NCBI RefSeq assembly: GCF_964355755.1
Contig: NC_092676.1
Span: 29,122,288-29,186,287 of the forward strand
DNA: 64,000 bases
Direction: 5' to 3'
Origin: Antedon mediterranea
Lineage: Eukaryota; Echinodermata; Crinoidea; Comatulida; Antedonidae
The first letter of the stretch is position 1, and every line of letters starts with the position of its first letter. Below the pieces are notes generated by a model. It saw nothing but the letters and a program-made list of their open reading frames with translations. It was not told where the DNA came from and did not search any database. The position numbers were made by a program, and so were the translations under genes. Below, one piece after another: positions 9,553-19,643 of the stretch.

Positions 9553-12500
9553 GTAAGTTTTTGTGTTTAAATGTTTTAATGATATAGTTGCGCATATGTA
9601 TCTAAGCTATATGTATTGACTCATAGTATGCAAGTAATACTCTTTATAATAATATAATTGGTTAGCTGCTATATTTTACTATAGTCTAGGCCTAGGCCTC
9701 CCTACTTCTACTCTAGCCAGCCACTACTAGGCCAAGGCTACCTAGTAGTACTACTAGGCCTACCTACGCTAGCTAGGGAGACAGTAGGCAACCAACGAGC
9801 AGCCCTAGCTAGCCTAGAGGTATGCTGGGTACGGGACATAGGCCCAGCTGGCAGTGCTTCTTCAATTCCCGAGAGTTATGATAGGCTATATTAGCATTTG
9901 TATTGTTGTTGTATTATTTATGTACAAAACATTTTTAAAGATGTATTGTCCCCCAAAAACATGAAAAATGAACATTAAAAAAAATCAAACTTTGAATATG
10001 CCATTTTGTAGTTTTAACAAAGTTAATCACTTCTGTAGAAAAAAAAAACGAAAAAAATGTGTCTGGTACTGGCAAGAAGTAGGCTTATCCTATCTGATCT
10101 TAGTATCTATTCTGTCTAGCTATGCCTTATTGTACTACTACTAGTATTAGCTAGTATATAGAAGGGCCCTACACACGCTACATATGCTGCTAGCTACTGC
10201 TCTACTTCAAGTCAGTAGTGACCAGCCTACTAATTAATATAATATTAATATAATTAGTTAATATAGTAGTTTAATTAATGGTAAAGGAATCGAATAGAAA
10301 GAGCTTATTTATTGCATTTTGTTCATCTGACCAAGGTCAACCTTTTTCCCACATGCAGGTACCCTAGGCTTTATAAATTCCTTGGTAAAGACAGATTTAT
10401 TAATACATTATATTAATATGTATACCTTTTGTATGAAATCTGTTTGGCCCAGATTCAACCATGTGACTGATTTAAGTTGTTATTATGTCATGGTTCATTG
10501 ATCTTTGCAAGATCAGTGAAGCATGGAAGTGAACCTCATTCAGAGTTGGTTTATGATCTTAAGTTAGTAGAGTGTAAACACTAGAGGCTAGCAAAAAGTA
10601 AGCCGAGTACACATCCGTAACATACACTGTGTGATAACGTCAGTCGGTTATTATCGTGACACTGATATCCAGGATAGTGTTGGGGACGGTTATTATCGCA
10701 ACACTGATATCCAGGATAGTGATTGAGACGATTATTATCGTGACACTGATATCCAGGATAGTGTTGGAGACGGTTATTATTGCGACACTGATATCCAGGA
10801 TAGTGATTGAGACGATTATTATCGTGACACTGATATCCAGGATAGTGTTGGAGACGGTTATTATTGCGACACTGATATCCAGGATAGTGTTGGAGACGGT
10901 TATTATCGTGACACTGATCCAGGATAGTGTTGGAGACGGTTATTATCGTGACGCTGATCCAGGATAGTGTTAGTTAGAGACGGTTATTATCGTGACACTG
11001 ATATCCAGGATGGAAACAAACCCTGCTCCGGAGAAACACGAAGAAGACAGTGTGTCAAAGGATGATGAAGGTGGCGCTTTGTTGCGTAAAGTAACGGAAG
11101 AGACAAATACTGAAATAAATATTGTTCGCTATTCGACTAGAAGTAGGGTCAGTATTCATACTTCCTGAAAGGGGCAAATATTTGGTAGTAGTCATTCTAA
11201 AATGTTTAGTTTATTTGGAAGAATTTTCTGTATTTCATTTGTATCCACTTTTTATTTTATATTATCGGTTATTTTGATTTTTCTTAGATTGGATTTTTCA
11301 TCCTTGGCCTATTAACATTTCTGCCTTACACTGTTGTAAACTGTGCATCTAGGGATATTGTTGAACAGTAAGTTAATATTGTACATTAATCATATACATT
11401 CTGCCATTCTAAACCATCCGGTAATTTAGTTGCAGTAATTTACTGTTACGTTTACCTCGAAAGTTGGAGAAAAGGTTTTTTAAAAGCTGAATTAGATTGT
11501 ACTTCCTTGCATAATTGTAAGACATTGTACATTGTCCCCAAGTACAGTATTTGTTTAAAATGTACACTATATTATACTGTACTTCCTTTAGTTTTTGAAC
11601 TCTCTGAATTAATAAATACAATTCTGCACTATAATAGTGAGCCCTTTGTTTAAAAAAACACTTTCTTTTTTAAAGTTATGGGAAAACAAATCTTATAGGT
11701 ATGATATATGGAGCCAACATTTCTGCCTCAATTATTATGAAATGTAAGTCAAGATATGTTACTTTTTTTTCTAGTATTTTAGCTCTTTTACAGTTAGTAT
11801 GTATGTCTACAGTAATGATGCTGCTAACATATAGAAACCTTGATCTCTGCATGGTATCTTGTTTTTTTTTGTATGCTAATTGTTTAATCAATATTACACA
11901 GATTATTACCCTCACTAAAATGAATGTGAACAAACTTGTTTAATATTCATAAAGGCCTTAGTATTTACATGAATAAATAATGAATTTAAGATAGAGTTAA
12001 TATATTCTACTTTCGGTTTAACTGTTAATATAAAAATTGTATTATGATTTTTTCAGAATGCATGCATAGAAAATAATTTGGAACTTTAGAATCAAATTCT
12101 GTTTCTGGAATTAGTTCCTGTCTACACTATCAAACTTGTTTGACAAAAAAAGTGTGATGTGCCCAAATATTGTATAGTGATATACCCAAATATGGTAGTG
12201 ATATGACATCATCATTTTCATATATGGGCACATCACATTTTTTGTCACATAATGTTTGATATTGTATCTGACAGAGATTTGGAGAGTCTTTTATCAGAGA
12301 GTTGACTGTATTAATAGTAAAGTGACCCTAGTAAAACCATGTGTTTGAGCATAGATACCGATCATATCCTCAAATACCTTCATATAGATACACAATATAC
12401 TCGCACATAAAATAATAAAGACAACCTAAAACGAGAGAATTTATAAATTGACCAAATTGTGTTGAAAGTGAAAGAGATTGTTAAAATAAATATTATTATT

Positions 12501-15500
12501 GCGACCTTTTGCATTCTTTGCAGTACTAAACACATTTGTACTTCTGAGGGTTCCGTACGGAATCAGATTTTTTATCAATGGGATATTGATGGCCCTAGGT
12601 AAGTAATATAAAGGTGTTGAAATTGAAACATATTTTGAACAATACAAATTTTTAACGGTTCGTTTATAGATATAAAAAGATGGATTTGATGTCTTGGAAA
12701 TTCCATTTTTACTTCCTCCAACGGTTTCCTAAAAAACAAACACTTGTGACCTTGTGTTTTGTATTCAGTTAATATGTCCTAAGAAATATAAAGTCACCTG
12801 ATTTGGTCATGTGATAATCACATGATAGTATTAAATTGCTGGGAGAGAAATATTAATCATACTGTACATTATAAACATTATTTTTATTATAAGCTTTATT
12901 ATAAACATTATTTTTATTACAAACATTTATTTTTATTATAAGCTTTACTAAATTTTATTCATTAATTTTAGATAATATTGTCCTTTAAAGTATTAAACAA
13001 AATTGAAACAAGCGTACACAAAATAAAAAAATGCATTTTTAGCATAATAATTATAATTTGTTTGTTTCAATTTTATAGGAATTTGTGGCATAGCATACGC
13101 TTATAACTTTCCATTGGCAGTATGTTCAGTTGTAAGTTTCATATTCAATTATTTATTTTTGTTTTTGTGAGGTAATTTCCAAAATGACTGTATAATTGGT
13201 TATTAAGCTTCATAATTAGACTCTATATCTGCTGATTTTTGGTATCAATACAATTTCCTTAAAACAATATTTAGTTTTAATCAGATTTAAACTTTTTTAC
13301 ATTTTTATAATTGGGTTTTTTATTTTTTTATTTCAACTCTGTAATTGGTGAATTGTGTTACCGTTATTAGTGGTGATAAATAAAATAAAAAGTAGTAATA
13401 AAATAAAAAAACTAAATTGCTTGGAATTTACAAACTTTGTTATTTCTTTTTAGGTATTTGTGGGTGCCAGTGCTGCCTTTGGTGAAAAGTAAGCATTTAT
13501 TTGGAATCTATTATTTTGAAAAATGTTTGAAAGTAAATTAAATTAAACTGAAAGAAATACAGTTTTGCTATGGACACATGATAGCAAGTACAGTGTACCG
13601 TTCATATTGAGAGAGGCATTGGAATAAATCACTGACATTAAACAGCCAAGACTGCAGTTATTTAGAGAAGATTATTTCCATGAGCTCTATCATACTTTAT
13701 GTGACCAAAAAATATCATGTGCCCATATATGGACATAATGATGTCATATCACTACCACATTTGGGCACCTCATTTTTTTGTCAAACTAGTTTGATAGTGT
13801 AGACAGAGCTTAATGGTTGTTGTTTTTCTTGTTAGTGTTGCGCTTGGGTACCTGAGCCGTTTTGACAGTAGGCTTGTAAATGCCTGGTCCAGTGGCACTG
13901 GATTTGCTGGACTAGTTGGCTCGGGAATGTATGTCATATTTGGTAAGTTACATTCAGAAAACATACATTTTTTGTGTGTAATTCTGATGAATAATGAGTT
14001 GAAATAACTTTCAATTTTAAAAAAAAAATATTATTTTTGTATGTATAGGTTGTGCAGTAATAATGAAAGGAAAGGAAATAGAAAATTTAAGTGATAAATT
14101 AAACAAGTAAGTTTCAATTGTCTTAATTAATGTTTCAGTTTCGCAATTAAAAAAAAAAAAATGTGATATACATTACTAATTACTACAGAAATGTACTTCA
14201 GAAATGTACTTGCTTGCTTTTGATGATGAATAGATACCTTCACATATCATAACATCTTTAATATTAAACAACAGTTTCAACAGAGCCTCATAAAACATAT
14301 TTAGAGAGCTCAGTGTGTTATCTGGGTTAAGCTTTATCAGACCCTTTCCCAACATCAATGGAACCAAGAACGGTTAAAGAAAAGAGGCACGGTTTGAGAT
14401 TTTGTCATACATTTAACATGTTACCATTCTGAGTAAAACTATTAAGATTATGCTTTATATTCACTTTTGTGGTGGGGGGCGGGGGGATGTTAATATTTGG
14501 AACCTTACTGATCTATTTGAATGTTCATCTCATACTTTTGTATTTACTATTTTCAGATATGCTTTCCTAACCATGTTACCGGGTATCATGCTCTATTGGG
14601 TTGCATACTTATATATCATTCAAAAACCTGGAAGTCCACGGACTTTACGTGACTACGCAGGCAGTGCGCCCTCTATAGAAAATCATACAAGTACTAATGG
14701 CCGATATAGAGAGAATGGTCACAGAGCAGTTTTAGACTCTACAAATGGTACGTGTTAAGATGTTAGTAATTTAGAACCTTTTTTACAACTCCAATGCGGC
14801 TAAATCATGACAAGCTTTATTTACTGAGTGAGGGCATGTAGCGCAGTGTGTTGGATGCTGGATTACCGATCATGAGGTCGTAGTTCGATTCCAACTCTCG
14901 CCGCATTGCTTGTATCCTTAGGCAAGGCATTTATATTTGCCTCTCCCCACCCAGGTGTATAAAATGGGTACCCGGTTAGATCAAGACACAACTTTGTGCT
15001 TATTACTAGCTGCATTATGGGAGTATGTTTCCATACGTGTTGATGCAAAAAAAATGGCCGGGGTATAATGCTTGTGAAGCGTGTTTGAGCATGATTACTC
15101 ATGAAAAGGGAGCTATATAAATGTGGTATTATTATATTATTGATAATTTCATTTTAGCTATTTTATACCATCAATGCGGTGATTATGAGACGTCTAGCAT
15201 TACGACAGAAACAAGTATTATGGAAACGTGGCATGAACAGATACGGCCGACGGTTCGCAGAATGTGGATATGTTTGAAGCAAATCTTTTGGTTAGCGTTA
15301 AGTGTGAGTGTACATTGTCCTACAACATCCTGATGATGAAAACTAAAGCTCTGTTTACACTATCAATCTTCATGTGACAAACAAATGTGACGTTCCCATA
15401 TATGGACATGATGACATGATATCACTACCATATTTTGAAACGTCACACTTTTTTGTCAGACTAGTTTGATAGTGTATGTAGAGAGAGCTTAAGATATATT

Positions 15501-17673
15501 AAATAAATCTAAAACCAATCGATTAGGTAATGAACTGGTAACATGATACTATCCCAACACTCTCCTCAAAGCAAGCTTTTCTCAAGATCCAAAAACTTCC
15601 AAATTAATTGTTACCATTAGAAACACATTATGAATACCAGTGTCAAAGCTTACTTCAATCAAATAATGTGATGATGACCAACTCTTGTCATTGTTGTTTT
15701 GTGTTACTTTTTGTCTTTTGGACGTTAATAAATGTTCTTTAAATTGAATTTAAAGACAAATAACAATTGAAGACTATAAACAGTCCTGAATAAACCATTA
15801 ATACATCCCAGATGAATTGTTATTGATTAGTGTCCTGATTTCTCTCAATCAAATAATGTGAGGATGATTTCTCCAAAAGTTAGGACCGACAAGGGAGAGA
15901 CAATAACAATGGGAGACCAGTTCTGAATAATCCATGCCTACATATATATGCCATACATATAATACATATTCCAAGATGAATTGTTATACAAATAATGAAT
16001 GTTTATGAGTGTAATGGTACAAATAATGGCACTTGGTGAATGATGAAAGGTTATATTTCAACGAGGCGATGATCAAATAATGTGAGGATGATTTCTCCAA
16101 AAGCTAGGACCAACAAAGTTGAGACAATAACAATGGGAGACCAGTTCTGAATAGACTATGCCTACAATATATATATATATATATACTCCAAGATGAATTG
16201 TTATTAATATACTGGTTTATATTTTTTTCTATAGCTATGTTTATGTACCTTTTGTGAATACACTATACGTATAGCTTCATCACGCGTAAGGTACGACAAA
16301 GAGTATGATGAAAGTTGCCCAGAACTTTACGCCTCATTGCAACTGTGTTATCAGGTAAGGATTAGTTGTTCGTCACATTTTTGTTGTAAATAAATGGATA
16401 TGTATACAATATTGTCATTCATCCGTCATCAGTGGTATACTGTACCTTATTATTAAGCTCTGTCCACACTATCAAACTAGTTTAGTAATTTAGTAGGGAT
16501 ATACCAAAATATGGTAGTGATATGACGTCATCATGTCCATATATAGGGCACATCACATTTTTTTGTCACATAATAAAGTTTGATAGTGTAGACAGAGCTT
16601 AAGTCAAGAAGACAAAAAGAAAGAATAATTGTTGCTTTTTTTCTTTGGCAGGCTGCCTTGTTTGCATCTAGATCTTCAGTACAAATCTTGCCAATCAGAA
16701 AAATTGGAATCTTAACATGTATACAGATTATCAATATGGTAGTGTGGGTTGTGGATATTAAAGTAAGTTTGTGCTTTAAAAACACCAACGTTTAAAGTCT
16801 AGTTCTGAGAAAGAAAGCATGTTGATCCCCATGCTATGCTAATAAGTCAATACACATTAGTTTTTAAATCATGGTGGTTATTAAAATTTCTGTCTCGAAC
16901 CAAGGACTGTGGAATTGGAAAGCAAGTATGATCCCAACCTACCTATGCTACCAACTCCAATTACGTCAATACAAATTAGTAATAATCATGTTCCTATTTT
17001 ATCTTTACAGTATAAATACTTACCAGTGTCCATCTTGCCAGCTTATATGATTTTAGTCGGTCTACTTGGTGGCGCTGTTTATGTCAATGTATTCTATATG
17101 TTACTTAATGACGACAAGTATCCACGCGACGACAGGGATCTCTGTACGAACATCGCTGCAATCTTCATTACCATGGGTAAGATAGCATAGATTTTTTAGG
17201 CAAGGTTTTCTCAATTAAGACATATGTCTCCCAGACAAACACACCATTTATCTAGTGATTCAAATATGGTATGCTAATGTGCGCCATAACTGATTGATAA
17301 ATAATGATAGGTTTGTTGAATAAGCACATTACATGTTTTCTGTATTAAAATTATCTTCAATTATTTACATTTATTAAATATTGTTTCGTTTAATTATTTA
17401 TTTGACGGATTAAATCGATACAGTATATACTGGGCAGGAGCAGGTTTAAACAAAATACATCGATGTTACTCAAATAAGTCAGCTACCCACAGACTCCACA
17501 ATACCTTACTATTTCATTCATCAGTTTCTTTTTACAGTTAAGAATAAGAAAAAATTCATAAATTAAAAGAGATATTTTCTTTGTATTTTTCAGGTATTAG
17601 TTTTAGTTGTATAACACAAACTGCTCTTTTAAACACAGTGTTTAACACGAAAGGTGTAGGAAAAGGAATTTGA
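9517..17673 (+). CDS. CLN3: CLN3 (battenin), lysosomal membrane protein, multi-exon
   Basis: CLN3 is a multi-pass lysosomal/late endosomal protein, mutated in juvenile Batten disease and linked to glycerophosphodiester export. Coding exons: alternative first exons 9517-9552 and 11010-11147, then 11288-11367, 11676-11743, 12524-12598, 13079-13131, 13454-13488, 13836-13942, 14049-14106, 14557-14747, 15158-15303, 16235-16354, 16652-16762, 17011-17176, 17594-17673 (TGA). All phases close. Predicted length is 475 residues with the second first exon and 441 with the first (human 438). Diagnostic motifs, numbered in the 475-residue form: IGFFILGL in TM1; VNAWSSGTGFAGLVG (WSSGTG 167-172) after TM4; FASRSS 361-366; GLLGGAVYVN 411-420. 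The first luminal loop is much shorter than in mammals and the C-terminus lacks a CAAX-like end. Exon 11676-11743 was placed by phase and similarity and is the least certain. Confidence 0.93.
10646..11009. repeat. 42-bp minisatellite, about 9 units, upstream of CLN3 exon 2
   Basis: Unit starts lie at 10646, 10688, 10730, 10772, 10814, 10856 and 10898, then two slightly shorter units. Each holds GACACTGATATCCAGGATAG and GGTTATTATCG. The period is a multiple of three. The last, partial unit runs straight into the ATG of the exon at 11010, where the usual AGGATA reads AGGATG. Confidence 0.95.
11010..11147 (+). other. CLN3: CLN3 alternative first coding exon (46 residues, acidic dileucine)
   Basis: Encodes a hydrophilic cytosolic N-terminus starting METNPAPEKHEED and ending RYSTRSR before the donor GTCAGT. 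Residues 20-25 (EGGALL) fit the [DE]xxxL[LI] lysosomal sorting signal. An in-frame TAG lies upstream at 10971, which supports this ATG as the start. The 12-residue alternative lacks the signal. Confidence 0.7.
12117..12280. mobile_element. CArG MITE (family A) copy 2
   Basis: Left end TGTCTACACTATCAAACTTG and right end TTTGATATTGTATCTGACAG. One perfect site, CCAAATATGG. Lies in a CLN3 intron. Confidence 0.85.
13682..13812. mobile_element. CArG MITE (family A) copy 3
   Basis: Holds CCATATATGG. Its right end, GATAGTGTAGACAGAGCTTA, stops only about 24 bases before the CLN3 exon at 13836, so the polypyrimidine tract lies just outside it. Confidence 0.88.
14826..15142 (+). mobile_element. tRNA-derived SINE in CLN3 intron
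   Basis: A-box-like TAGCGCAGTGTGTTGG is followed about 30 bases on by the B box GTAGTTCGATTCC. The body has CCCACCCAGGTGTATAAAATG, and the 3' end is GGGAGCTATATAAATGTGG with an ATT-rich tail. It ends about 15 bases before the CLN3 exon at 15158. A short fragment of the body (CCACCCAGGTGTATAAATGG) recurs at about 17889. Confidence 0.82.
15345..15491. mobile_element. CArG MITE (family A) copy 4
   Basis: Ends AAAGCTCTGTTTACACTATC and TAGAGAGAGCTTA with CCATATATGG inside. It begins about 42 bases after the CLN3 exon ending at 15303. Confidence 0.88.
15655..16205. repeat. About 200-bp tandem repeat, three diverged units, CLN3 intron
   Basis: ATCAAATAATGTGAGGATGA recurs near 15657, 15847 and 16073. 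The last two units also share CAATAACAATGGGAGACCAG, and all three share CCAAGATGAATTGTTAT-like ends. An (AT)n stretch separates them. Confidence 0.8.
16454..16601. mobile_element. CArG MITE (family A) copy 5
   Basis: Ends TAAGCTCTGTCCACACTATC and TAGTGTAGACAGAGCTTA. Both core sites have seven rather than six A/T bases. It ends about 50 bases before the CLN3 exon at 16652. Confidence 0.88.
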
Positions 17674-18202
17674 AGCAAACACAGCTGTTTAAAATTCAAT
17701 GTTGATAATCTGTTCACCACAGCAGCTGGGATTTGGTAATCTTTTTATTATCATTTTTTATTATATTGCAAAGGATTAAAATAACTGAAACGGAAACTAA
17801 TATAAAATAGTTTGATTGCTGCAGTGCCTGTACCAAAAATATACTCAACAGTGCTACACTTACAAATAATAGTTTTGTTTGAGTATCCCACCCAGGTGTA
17901 TAAATGGTTACCTTTAATCAAAAGGAATGCGATTGGAATATGATGAACATTTTGTAACAAATTGTGATTTATTATAATTTTCTACTGAATACTCAGTTAA
18001 ATAATGTGCAATTTTTGTAAAACAATCGTTGATATATGTTTCACGCTATTTTTAGAAAATATCTTATTTGTAAGTTGATTCACGTTAATTTATATAGAAA
18101 CTCAGATAAATTATTGAATTTATATTTAGATATGTGAAATAGGCTGCTACTGAACGGCAGTGGTGAGGAATAATTTAGAAGGGGTGTGTTTTAGGTACTT
18201 CT

Positions 18203-18370
18203 AAAGCTTGGTTCCCACTAGAGACTCAACGCAAGAACGTAGAAGCAACGCAATCGAGTTGACTAATGAAAAGGGACAGTTTAAATATTTTATTGCTTGT
18301 GATTGTTCAAATCACATACTGTACGTTGAGTTACGTCCTTGTGTTGCTTCTCTAGTGAGAACCAAGCTTA
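18203..18370. mobile_element. MITE family B copy
   Basis: AAAGCTTGGTTCCCACTAGA on the left, inverted as TCTAGTGAGAACCAAGCTT on the right. Arms hold CAACGCAAGAACGT and CGTCCTTGTGTTGC. Confidence 0.88.
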
Positions 18371-19174
18371 AAAGATGGAACTAAAAAGACAAATTATTGA
18401 TATATATTATTTTTAGCAACTAATAGAAAACTAAAATGTTTGTATTTATCTTGGTGATGTAAAATATAAATAGCTTACCTGTGACAGAAAAATGATGCAA
18501 TCTTTACAGACACTCGCTCTCTATCGCGTCCTAAAATCCTTGATGTGAACCGGTGAAGCTCTGCAAGATAAACATTTTTATTAATTTATTGTTTTTCTGG
18601 ATATCTGAATATTATGTCGTTTCTCTATGTATCAATTAAAATTACTTAAATTTATTTGCCAACCAAATATATTTGTGATACTTGATTTGAGATATTTGTA
18701 TATATTTTATATTTTAACGGACTTGAATTATATCAGATACATTTTATATGAACATTCCTTTGAAAACGTTTTTTATTTTTTTTGTTTGTAAATCATTGCA
18801 TTTAATGTACTCCATATTCTCAAGAAAAAACATATTTTGGACCAAACAGTTTTAAATTACATCATATGCAGAATTTGTTTGCGTCAATCAATTCATGATC
18901 AATTGAATTTTAGTCGATTCTTCATACTATATTTATAATCTGTCCAGTCACATATGTATCACATGTGACACCAATACAGTGTCACATATGCATCACATGT
19001 GTATGTACCTTTTTATCTAGTTTCCAAACTCAATAATGCTAATATTCTATTATTAAGCATATGGTCACTTAAATTACTGTAATCTCGTCTACCAAATGCT
19101 TTTTAGCCAGCTGAAATTTAAGTAAATTACTCATCTCATCTGGTTGAATTAAGTTAAAAGCATATTGATGGTTA

Positions 19175-19180
19175 AATAAA
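19175..19180 (+). terminator. Candidate CLN3 poly(A) signal
   Basis: AATAAA followed within 25 bases by the GT-rich stretch AAAGTGTGTGTACATG. It would give CLN3 a 3' UTR of about 1.5 kb. Other signals nearer the stop cannot be excluded. Confidence 0.4.
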
Positions 19181-19210
19181 CATCAAGTTATTAAAAGTGT
19201 GTGTACATGT

Positions 19211-19216
19211 TTTATT
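19211..19216 (-). terminator. Candidate ADA2 poly(A) signal
   Basis: TTTATT on the plus strand reads AATAAA on the minus strand, about 430 bases after the ADA2 stop. It lies only about 30 bases from the candidate CLN3 signal on the other strand. Confidence 0.35.
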
Positions 19217-19643
19217 GAATATAATTCAGAAAATAAAATGATTTTACATAGTACTGAAAGACTTATCTTTGTTTATTTGATAAAACAAGCATTTGTAAAA
19301 CCTGTTTTTAATAAGATCGTTACATAAAAATTCACATAAAAAAAGCTAAGTGTACCAAAATGTATTCCTAGATACAGTAATACATTTGATATTTTGTACA
19401 TAATTTTCCTATGGTCCATTTTTCTAAACTAAGTCTCCTCTCTAACAATGTTTTGGAGATTTTTTTTCAAGTTTTGTTGTTGAATACAGCCACTGGACTA
19501 AAAATCAACTGTCTCTTCATCATAATTGAAAGCATCTGAATACATGGTGTTTTAATTTTAAAATCTTTGAATAATTTTTTGAGCTAAAATTGTTTAATGA
19601 AAATATAATTTTTGACAATAACATTCACTACATAAAGTGTGAA

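Larger units (their letters stand above)
17674..19643. other. Convergent 3' region between CLN3 and ADA2
   Basis: Holds no exon that can be supported. It carries a family B MITE (18203-18370), a short palindromic CACATGTGATAC-type element (18945-19015) and opposing poly(A) signals near 19175-19216. Confidence 0.7.

Noticed and set aside
10656-10967. 103-codon open frame before CLN3 exon 2
   Set aside because: It is the 42-bp minisatellite read in frame; kept only as a repeat.
14176-14367. 63-codon minus-strand frame in a CLN3 intron
   Set aside because: No homology recognised, no splice or promoter context; typical chance frame.
14826-14905. A true tRNA gene
   Set aside because: A- and B-box-like motifs are there but the cloverleaf is not complete and a SINE body and tail follow.
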